Positions 1 to 6,537 of a stretch of DNA of 8,069 nt are shown here, in pieces. The notes under the pieces were generated by a model that saw only the letters and a program-made list of their open reading frames with translations, did not search any database and was not told the origin of the DNA. Each line of letters starts with the position of its first letter. The stretch's first letter is position 1. Origin of the DNA: RUG14223 sp051881075 (GTDB lineage: Bacteria; Bacillota; Clostridia; Oscillospirales; Acutalibacteraceae); assembly GCA_051881075.1 (NCBI GenBank), contig JBJEPE010000083.1, forward strand, positions 1 through 8,069. Direction: 5' to 3'. A program made the translations under genes and the position numbers.

Positions 1-3000
1 CAGTTTTGGTATTGGTAACCGATATGGTGTCGGCATCCAGAATCAGCGTGTCACTAAAGGTATCCACTAGCGTAACAGTGTCAGCGTCTTTTACCAAATC
101 CTCTCCGATTCCGTTCAGGGTGATTTTGAAGGGATAGCGACCACCATTCTCCGGCTGGTATGTACTTTCCTTGAAAAGGGTATCTCTTTGAACCGTTACG
201 CCGCAACTGTCTTGGGCGATCAAGGTATCAACCGGCTGCTGCAGGCTGACTGTGTTGTTGAATTCCTTTTCCATGCCGCCTAACAGCACATCAGGATCCG
301 TTACCCGGCACACGACTTGATATTCAACGGAATAATTAGTCGTGTCCGGCTTGTAAATCAAATTATCGACATCCCAGATAACTTGCTGCTCATTGGTATA
401 ATAATAGTCGACAACGTCACCTGTGGTATGAGAATGTTCTGTCCAGCCCTCGCCAAGCGCCGCCTGCTCATCAGCAGTCAGCTGCACTCTCACCGGTCGT
501 TTGTCTCCGGTGAGCGATGGACCGAGCCAGGAACATCGCAAATAGGCCAATTCCATTCCCTCCGGAATTTGCTCGATCATGCGGTAACGTCCCTGTAGTG
601 TACCCCAATAGTTGACACGAATCTGCCAGGACACATAGGTGCCTGGAGCCAGTCCGGTGGTATCAATATCTTTGTTCTGACCTGAGCCCTCCGTCAGGAT
701 GGTGATATCGCCGGTTTCGGAAGCGGAATAGGTAAATACCCTGCCCATTTCCTTAATTATTCCATCGTTACCGTACAGGATTTTCTTGGCGGTATTATGC
801 TCGACCCAGTTTTGTCCATCAGAACTGCTCAGCAGCGTATTATAATAGTATACCTTACCTGTTTTTTGATATGGCAGTGTTGACGGTGCTGTCTTGAGTA
901 TGATAATGAGGGATTCTCCATCTGACAGGGTAATATCTTGCGTAAGTGTGATTTCCATTTGAGAATATTTACTTTTGTCATATTGATCTAATATTCCATT
1001 GGTGGTGAAGTAATCCGCTTGTTCCAGTGTAACCAAACCGGGTGGTGTCGAACTCTCGATGAAGGCGGCGACAAAGAAACCTTCGCCCAAATAGGATCTG
1101 GTGCCACTTCTGTATGCAGGGCAATCTTTCAGGATGGTTCCGGCCGGAATTACATTACCATCTATCTTGATCATCCAGTATAGAGCACCTTTTGCCCAAT
1201 CGCCGGTTGTTTCCTCTTCTGTAGGAGGCACATAATCCAGAAAATACTTCGTTGCAGAAAAGCTGTTGCTTCCTTCTACCAAAACGGAAACGGACACTTC
1301 GATTCCGTCTATTATCTCATAGGACACGTTACCGATTCCAACTTCGCCTGACAGAGTAAACGTATTCTTTACCGTAACCTGAGTAATATTATCCATATTC
1401 ACAGGTTTGGCATAGTAGGTCAGAAGGTACGCATAATTTTCATTGATTCCAATGCTTTCCGGCGTAAAGTTAAAGGAACTCAACCCGTCAACCTTCACCC
1501 AGACTGTTTGTTTTAGAACACCGTTTTTAATTAGATAATTATTGATAACATTTTGATCTGTCAAGGTACCGTTAGGCGGATTATTGCTAGTATCATACGA
1601 ATCCACCTGAATGTAGCCAACAAACTGCAAATGCGTGTCATAAAAACTATCGCTCATGGTGGTCGAAGTAAGATCCCAATTTGCTACCTCATTGACCACC
1701 ACCTGATACTTGTAGCTACCGGCAGGAGTTGTGAAATTCTCAGGCGTGGTAATCTGTGTAACGGATTCTCCTGTTGCGTCGTAAGCATCGCCACTCATGT
1801 TCACGGTCGTTTCCTGCTCCTGCGGGGTACCGACTATCTTACGGCTCCAAATTTTACGATCAAAGCTCTTGCTCGCTGAAGCATTGTTAAATGATGTATT
1901 TCCGTCTTGCCTACTATCATCAGCAAAAACACCGGCACTGTTTTTGACATAAATAGAAAGATCATATGATGCAATATAGATACCGGGATCAACATTCAAC
2001 TTGTAAGTTAAGGTTCTGCTCTCACCGGGAGCAAGGGAACCGACATAGTATGTAAAGCTGTCATTATTCTTGCCGTCCCCATTGGTATCTGTAAAAATTG
2101 GCCCACTACTGCCCGGGCATTCCGCCGTTCCGTTACCATTATACAATTCAAAGGAATCTTCAATATAGTTCAGGTACGGACGGAGAGCATCTCTGGTGTA
2201 ATTCTGGCTATTAACAGAACGATCCAAAGCATCCACAATTTTTACATTGTCCAGAACATAGCTGTTATTCGAATCTGCTGTCACAACAACACTATAGGTG
2301 ATTATGCCGCCGACTCCGTTTTCATTTGGAGTAAAATTTATACACGTCTTCTCGATGTCCGCTTGTGCTGTGGGTGTAAATGTGGCAGTATCACTGTCTC
2401 GCTGATAGCTTATAGAGTAAAGATTCGCCGTATTAATAAGCGGCTCCTTTGCTGCGACACCGGTGTAGTTGTCCATCAGTTTAACCTTGTAAGTCAATGT
2501 ACGGGTTTCATTGGCATCCATGTCACCGATTGACCAGACCAGAGTGCCGGGAGTAGTATCTGTCGGAGCCGGGTCAAGGCGGACTGTCCCGGCTTGGAAG
2601 AGAGCGAGAGTGCTGGTTTCCTTGGGGACTCCGGTTTCTTCGTCCGTGACATTGGTAGCGGTATCCGTAACGGTCACGCCCACATATTCCTTAATGTACT
2701 GGGTACTTTCAAACTCGTCCACAACCTTGGCTTCAGGGCAGCCGTACTCACCTGCTGTTACAGTCAAAGTGTAGGTTAGGTAATACCCATTGTCTTCTTC
2801 CAATATGGTAGAAACAGTCTTGGATATTTCAACATCGCCGTATTTTGCTATAACGTCATCCTCAAAATCAATGCTGATTATACAATCTCCAACGGTAATC
2901 TCAGCCGGCGTATTATTCTCGATATTTGATAGATCAGCCTCTGCCTGTACATTAAATTCACCGTAAATGACGTTGCTCATTATATGAGATTCAAGCCAGT

Positions 3001-3589
3001 TTTTATCAAACTGAAGGGTTACTGTGGCACCTTCCACTGTAACTTCGCCGACAGAATTTCCGCCGCTGATTATATCTCCCATGGACTTTGCATTACGCAG
3101 GAACGATGGCAGGGTATAGGATATTTCTGCGTTGTTCTCCAAAAGAGTGTCGATCGGTACATCTTTATAATTGACAACCAGCTTGAAATCTGCGTTACCC
3201 GGGATATCCGTTGCGCCCTCTGTATCCAACCAAGTTGTTCCTGAATCTGTGCTGTAATAGAGCTTCGGAGGTTTGGTATCATCCAGATAAGACTCTACAC
3301 CCCAAGAATCTGCGTCTTCTCCGCCCGGCGACATAAGCGTGAATGTCTGCCCGGCGGCAGGGAATACCGTGTCTAACGGTTCTGATGGGGTGGCTTCGCA
3401 ATTTTCAATGTTGCTGTTTTCCGAAATCTTGCTCTTGTCGTTTTCCAGCGTAGAGGCAGGCATGATCAAAGTGAAGACCGTACAGAATGCCACAATAGCC
3501 GCAAGACAGGTCACTATGTTTTTCCAACGCTTTTTCCATTTGTGCTTTTTTGTATATTCGTCTGCCTGCTGTAACACATCATTATTCAT
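1..3589 (-). CDS. Giant SpaA/DUF11-type cell-surface adhesin or pilin-like protein (C-terminus outside window)
   Basis: The frame is open without a stop from the ATG at 3589 to the window edge (1196 codons, last full codon 4..2), so the 3' end is missing. Residues 1-23 are hydrophilic and Lys/Arg/Trp-rich near the membrane. Residues 24-43 are a single hydrophobic segment ending in LIMPASTLE (41-49), the type of export signal seen on large Clostridia SpaA-like proteins. Residues about 105-250 look like an adhesin-type Ig-like first domain. Two DUF11-like beta domains follow, at about 250-372 and 410-534, each ending in the same RTLTYK strand (363-368 and 525-530). An acidic DTNGDGKNND loop at 501-510 resembles a calcium site. 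Further beta-rich domains occupy about 575-660 and 970-1196. The protein is probably secreted, displayed and perhaps sortase-anchored, but no LPXTG is visible. It follows the signal peptidase gene by 18 bases, so the two are probably co-transcribed. The ligand is unknown. Confidence 0.85.
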   Translation of the reverse strand, partial: MNNDVLQQADEYTKKHKWKKRWKNIVTCLAAIVAFCTVFTLIMPASTLENDKSKISENSNIENCEATPSEPLDTVFPAAGQTFTLMSPGGEDADSWGVESYLDDTKPPKLYYSTDSGTTWLDTEGATDIPGNADFKLVVNYKDVPIDTLLENNAEISYTLPSFLRNAKSMGDIISGGNSVGEVTVEGATVTLQFDKNWLESHIMSNVIYGEFNVQAEADLSNIENNTPAEITVGDCIISIDFEDDVIAKYGDVEISKTVSTILEEDNGYYLTYTLTVTAGEYGCPEAKVVDEFESTQYIKEYVGVTVTDTATNVTDEETGVPKETSTLALFQAGTVRLDPAPTDTTPGTLVWSIGDMDANETRTLTYKVKLMDNYTGVAAKEPLINTANLYSISYQRDSDTATFTPTAQADIEKTCINFTPNENGVGGIITYSVVVTADSNNSYVLDNVKIVDALDRSVNSQNYTRDALRPYLNYIEDSFELYNGNGTAECPGSSGPIFTDTNGDGKNNDSFTYYVGSLAPGESRTLTYKLNVDPGIYIASYDLSIYVKNSAGVFADDSRQDGNTSFNNASASKSFDRKIWSRKIVGTPQEQETTVNMSGDAYDATGESVTQITTPENFTTPAGSYKYQVVVNEVANWDLTSTTMSDSFYDTHLQFVGYIQVDSYDTSNNPPNGTLTDQNVINNYLIKNGVLKQTVWVKVDGLSSFNFTPESIGINENYAYLLTYYAKPVNMDNITQVTVKNTFTLSGEVGIGNVSYEIIDGIEVSVSVLVEGSNSFSATKYFLDYVPPTEEETTGDWAKGALYWMIKIDGNVIPAGTILKDCPAYRSGTRSYLGEGFFVAAFIESSTPPGLVTLEQADYFTTNGILDQYDKSKYSQMEITLTQDITLSDGESLIIILKTAPSTLPYQKTGKVYYYNTLLSSSDGQNWVEHNTAKKILYGNDGIIKEMGRVFTYSASETGDITILTEGSGQNKDIDTTGLAPGTYVSWQIRVNYWGTLQGRYRMIEQIPEGMELAYLRCSWLGPSLTGDKRPVRVQLTADEQAALGEGWTEHSHTTGDVVDYYYTNEQQVIWDVDNLIYKPDTTNYSVEYQVVCRVTDPDVLLGGMEKEFNNTVSLQQPVDTLIAQDSCGVTVQRDTLFKESTYQPENGGRYPFKITLNGIGEDLVKDADTVTLVDTFSDTLILDADTISVTNTKT

Positions 3590-3595
3590 TAATCA

Positions 3596-3601
3596 ATCAC
3601 C
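3596..3601 (-). promoter_or_regulatory. Ribosome binding site of the giant surface protein
   Basis: On the minus strand GGTGAT lies 6 bases before the ATG at 3589 and matches the right half of the full AGGAGGTGATC complement of the 16S tail. It sits in the 18-base gap after the signal peptidase stop codon. It supports this start and translation from a shared transcript. Confidence 0.6.
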
Positions 3602-3607
3602 AACCCT

Positions 3608-4198
3608 TTATTTAAAAACTTCAAAGTCTGACAATGGCCAGACTCGAAGAATGATTTTACCTACAATTTGTTCATCTGCCACACAGCCCACGGTCGTATT
3701 ACGTGAGTCCACCGAAGTAGAACGGTGATCGCCCAACACAAAAATACGGCTCTCAGGTACCTGATAGGGCAGTTCAATATTCGTATCGCCCAAGGCCTTT
3801 TCGGTAAGATAGGGTTCATCCAGTAGTTTGCCGTCTACGGTAACATTTCCGTCTTCATCAATATCTACCCATTGACCGGGACCTGCAATAAAACGTTTTA
3901 CCAGTAACTTGTTTCCAAGATAAAAACATACCAGATCACCCTGCTTGAAATCGCTACCCTTTACAGATACAACTATATCGCCCTCTCTTAGAGTGGGAAC
4001 CATAGATGTACCGTAAATTTGTAGTACAGGCATCCAAATAGTAGCTACCAGTACAGCAACAGCAGCAACAACCACAAGTGTATATATTGTACTTTTAAGT
4101 ACCCTGTGATACTTACTTTTATAGCTAACTCTATGTAATTCAGCCTGAAGTGCCTCTATTGTGGGTTTCTGTTTCAGATGTTTCCGATTGGTTTTCAT
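3608..4198 (-). CDS. lepB: Type I signal peptidase, Gram-positive single-span form
   Basis: This membrane serine protease cuts signal peptides from exported proteins on the outer face of the cytoplasmic membrane. The 196-residue product has a basic cytoplasmic tail of about 36 residues and one membrane span at about 37-59. The catalytic Ser box is GTSMVPTL with Ser65. The general-base Lys box is VKRFIAGPGQ with Lys101. Box E is GDHRSTSVDSR at 156-166. All classical boxes are present in order and the length fits the Bacillus SipS class, so the enzyme should be active. The start at 4198 has GGAAGGA ten bases upstream. It is the first gene of a unit with the giant surface protein 18 bases downstream, so it probably serves that protein preferentially. 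This differs from the catalytically altered SipA-type proteins of some streptococcal pilus loci. The function is firm; the dedication to its neighbour is inferred. Confidence 0.95.
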   Translation of the reverse strand: MKTNRKHLKQKPTIEALQAELHRVSYKSKYHRVLKSTIYTLVVVAAVAVLVATIWMPVLQIYGTSMVPTLREGDIVVSVKGSDFKQGDLVCFYLGNKLLVKRFIAGPGQWVDIDEDGNVTVDGKLLDEPYLTEKALGDTNIELPYQVPESRIFVLGDHRSTSVDSRNTTVGCVADEQIVGKIILRVWPLSDFEVFK

Positions 4199-4208
4199 GA
4201 ATCCTTAT

Positions 4209-4215
4209 TCCTTCC
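4209..4215 (-). promoter_or_regulatory. Ribosome binding site of lepB
   Basis: GGAAGGA on the minus strand lies 10 bases before the ATG at 4198. A second AAGGA (4202-4206) is only 3 bases from the ATG, too close to act well. The in-sequence match supports the chosen start; an upstream ATG at about 4220 is out of frame. Confidence 0.6.
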
Positions 4216-4233
4216 GCCATATTAAGTCAGAAC

Positions 4234-4252
4234 GAGTGCTATATAGCTACTC
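4234..4252. promoter_or_regulatory. Near-perfect palindrome in the lepB leader, possible operator or RNA hairpin
   Basis: The plus strand reads GAGT, then the perfect 10-base palindrome GCTATATAGC, then T, then ACTC. The whole 19 bases are therefore symmetrical apart from one inserted base. It lies 35-55 bases before the signal peptidase start. As DNA it fits a dimeric repressor site. As minus-strand RNA it can form a 7-pair hairpin with an AUAU loop and a bulged A. No convincing sigma-A promoter could be placed next to it, so its role is undecided. Confidence 0.4.
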
Positions 4253-4421
4253 ATTTGTTCCCAAAATGATTGATTCCGATTTCTCTTATTTCTATCATTT
4301 GACCCTTATGCAAAAATATTAATGTCTAATAAAGATATTTTTCAGTATATTATCCTCTAAGATTGTCGTATGCATGAATTTTGTTTGCTAAATTGCAACT
4401 GCATATATTTGAAAATTATTA

Positions 4422-4443
4422 AATATTATTCCGTAATAATATT
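4422..4443. repeat. AT-rich inverted repeat, 9-base arms
   Basis: AATATTATT, spacer CCGT, then AATAATATT: a perfect 9-base inverted repeat about 230 bases upstream of lepB. An outer ATTGCA/TGCAAT pair flanks it at about 4392 and 4446. Such repeats arise easily in DNA this AT-rich, so a function as a protein site is only possible. Confidence 0.45.
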
Positions 4444-4496
4444 AATGCAATATCTTAATCTTGAAATTCATAGATTTATTTTTAATTATATTTTAC

Positions 4497-4512
4497 TGTA
4501 TGTAAGCATACA
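4497..4512. repeat. Inverted repeat TGTATG / CATACA
   Basis: Six-base perfect arms TGTATG and CATACA around a TAAG loop. No T-run follows on either strand, so it is not a terminator. It could be a small operator-like site or chance. Confidence 0.35.
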
Positions 4513-4778
4513 ACTTCAATTTAACAATAACAATCATTTTTATTTTACATTAAATACATTAAAAAGTCTAGTAATTTTTTTTAAAAAATCATAATTAAAA
4601 TAAGAATTTAATAATTTTGTTGATTATTATGTAAAATGCAATCTAAAAGACAAAATTATTATATAAAAACCGAAAAACAAATTGAGCTATACTTATGTTA
4701 CATTTAATCAGCGGTTATAAAATATGTATTTTTTTGAATAACCTTCCTAAAATGAATAAATATTTTTTAAAAGGATAA

Positions 4779-5031
4779 ATGATAATTACACAAATGCCGG
4801 AATGGCGATTGCGATATTTCTATAATTTATTAACAATATAATGCTTTTAAAAATGATGATTTCGATTGTTGGATTATATTCTTAACTTATATTGGTAACA
4901 GCTGCTTTGCGGTAGCATTTCAAAACAGGCATATAACAATTTCAAGCGAAGTCAGCAGGATTAAAAACAAAGAAAGAATTGTTAGTAACATTATGTGTTT
5001 ATTTACTTTTCTAAAATTTCTTTTAATTTAA
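4779..5031 (+). other. Short open stretches, possible decayed gene (uncertain)
   Basis: An ATG at 4779, preceded closely by AAGGA, opens 20 codons to a stop at 4839-4841. The next forward frame is then open from 4834 to a stop at 5029-5031 (65 codons) with no start of its own. One base lost between them would join the two into about 85 codons. The patch is less AT-rich than its flanks. The peptide is not recognised, and the far end runs into the lipoprotein terminator. Chance open frames remain a fair explanation. Confidence 0.15.
4920..4991 (-). other. Candidate 23-residue hydrophobic micro-ORF (uncertain)
   Basis: On the minus strand an ATG at 4991 opens a 23-codon frame ending in TGA at 4920-4922. 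It encodes an almost wholly hydrophobic peptide beginning MLLTILSLFLILL. The same frame is open 12 codons further upstream with several Lys/Arg codons, giving a basic-then-hydrophobic layout like a small membrane peptide or type I toxin. No ribosome site is seen and the lipoprotein terminator lies just upstream, so expression is doubtful. It overlaps the plus-strand candidate. Confidence 0.15.
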
Positions 5032-5070
5032 AAATGAAGGCATAAAAACTATAAATTTTACGCCCCCATT
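5028..5070 (-). terminator. Rho-independent terminator of the lipoprotein gene
   Basis: Read on the minus strand, the arms 5070-5056 and 5047-5033 can pair over 15 bases without mismatch, counting three G-U pairs. The core is AAUGGGGGC against GCCUUCAUU, and the loop is about 8 bases. A run of five T (5034-5030) continues the right arm. It lies about 37 bases after the lipoprotein stop codon, the expected place. Confidence 0.75.
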
Positions 5071-5107
5071 ATTTAATGATTATATATTTAGTTTTTTTAT
5101 ATTAAAT

Positions 5108-6295
5108 TTATGCTTTAATTTCCATTAGCATAGGTGATCCGTCCTCGCCGCTAAATGCTATAGCAAAGGTTTTTGTTTTTCCTTGGCTGTCCTCATATGA
5201 TATTCCGTAGCTTGGCAAATCGCCGTAGATTGTTAAGCTGAATACAAGCGGATAATCATTTGTTAATAGCAGGAGCGCATATAATTCGGTTGTTTTATAT
5301 TTCATGTTTCCGTCTGAATCAACGTCCTCAATTTCCAAAGATAATACCTTGAAGTTATTAACCCTTGAATCGGTTGTAAAAAGCAAATCAACCATTGAGT
5401 CCGAGTAACCTGTAATGAACTCATCATGTGCGGCATCTTTTGGCAGTGTATCAGTCCAAGATACATTTACCGTATCTGAAAGCTCAAGCTTTGAAGCACC
5501 TTTATAATTATCAAAGGAGGTGATTGCGATGTTCTTTGCACTGCTTATATAATCCTCCATTTTTTTATCAAAAGCATCTGCGGATATGCTCATTTCTTCG
5601 GATTTTGATTTATCCAATTCACCCGTTGTGTTATGGTAATAACCGATTTCAGAACCGTTTGAATCCTTCTCATATGTAAAATAAAAATCATTGCAAACTA
5701 ATTCTTTTCCGTCGTTTGATATGTCATATGTTCCGTAAAGTGTGCACATAGCACCGTTAGAACCAATATGCCAGAACTTACCTTTATCTAATATACGATA
5801 ACTGCTCCTATATGTTCCCTCAAATATGAGTGTTGGAACTTTATCTACGCAAGTATATGCGGCATAAACATTATTACCGTAGCTGATAGAATCCTTAAAC
5901 TCGTCAGTACCGACAATCAGCAATTCGGGTATGTTATCACCGCTTATATCATCTATAACATATCCAACGCTTGCCAGTGCATAGTTTTTTCCCTTATTTT
6001 TTACGGCTTCAAATACACCGATTTCACCGTCTTTGGGATCATATTCATCAGAAGCAGAGGTTATAACATTATAAAATGTATCAAGTACATTGTTGTAAAC
6101 AGTATTGTAATCAACATCTGTATTAGATTCTGTTGTACTGCTTGTTTCTGTGTTTTCAACTGTGCTTTGAGTGCCTTCTGATAAAGTTGATTGATTTGAA
6201 GAGCCTGTATTATCAGAGATATTTATAACACATCCTGAGAGCATTGCTGCAATGACCGTTAATGATAGCACTAGGCATAATAATTTTTGTTTCAT
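5108..6295 (-). CDS. Secreted lipoprotein of unknown function with EF-hand-like acidic motifs
   Basis: The 395-residue product begins with a lipoprotein signal: MKQK, a hydrophobic core, and lipobox LSGC with the lipidated Cys at 22. It should be anchored on the outer face of the membrane. A Ser/Thr/Asn-rich linker follows (about 26-62), then a globular part. That part carries DDISGDNIPELL at 115-126, an Asp-rich element like the D-x-D-G-x-PELL segments common in Clostridia extracellular proteins. A second acidic stretch, EIEDVDSDGN, lies at 321-330. These may bind calcium, but that is inferred. No catalytic motif or named family was recognised. The start is well supported by AAGGAGT seven bases upstream and a strong promoter. 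The gene stands alone, with its own promoter and terminator, divergent from the GyrI-like gene. A substrate-binding or stress-linked surface role is possible but not shown. Confidence 0.9.
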   Translation of the reverse strand: MKQKLLCLVLSLTVIAAMLSGCVINISDNTGSSNQSTLSEGTQSTVENTETSSTTESNTDVDYNTVYNNVLDTFYNVITSASDEYDPKDGEIGVFEAVKNKGKNYALASVGYVIDDISGDNIPELLIVGTDEFKDSISYGNNVYAAYTCVDKVPTLIFEGTYRSSYRILDKGKFWHIGSNGAMCTLYGTYDISNDGKELVCNDFYFTYEKDSNGSEIGYYHNTTGELDKSKSEEMSISADAFDKKMEDYISSAKNIAITSFDNYKGASKLELSDTVNVSWTDTLPKDAAHDEFITGYSDSMVDLLFTTDSRVNNFKVLSLEIEDVDSDGNMKYKTTELYALLLLTNDYPLVFSLTIYGDLPSYGISYEDSQGKTKTFAIAFSGEDGSPMLMEIKA

Positions 6296-6301
6296 ATTCT
6301 T

Positions 6302-6308
6302 ACTCCTT
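6302..6308 (-). promoter_or_regulatory. Ribosome binding site of the lipoprotein gene
   Basis: AAGGAGT on the minus strand, spaced 6 bases from the ATG at 6295. It is a near-consensus site and fixes the start. Confidence 0.85.
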
Positions 6309-6358
6309 AAGTTTATTTTGCATGATTATATATAGATTATTACTCTAAATACATTCTC

Positions 6359-6387
6359 ACTATACTATAAAAAATACTGTTTGTCAA
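6359..6387 (-). promoter_or_regulatory. Sigma-A promoter of the lipoprotein gene
   Basis: Minus strand: perfect -35 TTGACA (6387-6382), a 17-base spacer, and -10 TATAGT (6364-6359). Transcription would begin near 6352, giving a leader of about 57 bases. The -10 is part of a TATAGTATAGT direct repeat; the other TATAGT (6369-6364) has only 12 bases to the -35 and is less likely to be used. Confidence 0.8.
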
Positions 6388-6456
6388 ATAAAATTCAAAA
6401 AATTTACAAGTAACATTACAATTAACTATATATAGGTAGATTTTTACAAGAATTTG

Positions 6457-6465
6457 TGTTATAAT
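6457..6465 (+). promoter_or_regulatory. Extended -10 promoter of the GyrI-like gene
   Basis: TGTTATAAT is a perfect -10 (TATAAT, 6460-6465) with the TGn extension. No good -35 is present; TAGATT (6437-6442) is at 17 bases. A 10-base palindrome CTATATATAG (6426-6435) overlaps the upstream region and could be an operator. The predicted start is near 6472, about 65 bases before the ATG. Confidence 0.55.
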
Positions 6466-6523
6466 AAATAATTACAAAGTGACTTTTAAGAAATATTGTT
6501 TTAAAATTCAAAAAATTAATTCC

Positions 6524-6530
6524 GGGGGTT
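6524..6530 (+). promoter_or_regulatory. Unusual G-rich ribosome binding site of the GyrI-like gene
   Basis: GGGGGTT lies 7 bases before the ATG at 6538. GGGGGT can pair with the 16S tail ACCUCC with one G-U pair, so it acts as a variant of GGAGGT. It supports this start. Confidence 0.6.
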
Positions 6531-6537
6531 AAAATAT

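Larger units (their letters stand above)
4253..5027. other. A+T-rich gene-free spacer
   Basis: About 775 bases between the lepB leader and the terminator of the lipoprotein gene. A sampled line (4381-4440) is 20% G+C against 47% in 1-60. Stops are frequent in all frames. The longest plus-strand ATG frame (4370-4594) encodes low-complexity Ile/Leu/Phe/Asn-rich sequence with no ribosome site, typical of AT-rich noncoding DNA. The operon promoter for lepB is presumably in its left part, but no good -35/-10 pair was found. Two inverted repeats and a slightly less AT-rich patch at about 4790-4980 are listed separately. Confidence 0.7.

Noticed and set aside
317..3728. Several plus-strand frames and one minus-strand frame of 60-130 codons inside the left operon
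   Set aside because: They lie on the opposite strand or another frame of the giant surface protein and lepB, which are continuous and carry clear motifs. They are shadows.
4253..4400. Sigma-A promoter for the lepB operon
   Set aside because: Candidates such as TTGCAT with AATAAG at 17 bases, or TATACT with no -35, are too weak to call in DNA this AT-rich.
4497..4512. TGTATG/CATACA hairpin as a terminator
   Set aside because: The stem is short and AT-rich and no T-run follows on either strand.
4370..4594. 74-codon plus-strand ATG frame in the AT-rich spacer
   Set aside because: Low-complexity Ile/Leu/Phe/Asn product, no ribosome site, about 20% GC, and it crosses both inverted repeats. Best read as noncoding.
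6364..6387. Alternative lipoprotein promoter using the inner TATAGT
   Set aside because: Only 12 bases separate it from TTGACA; the outer TATAGT at 17 bases is far better.
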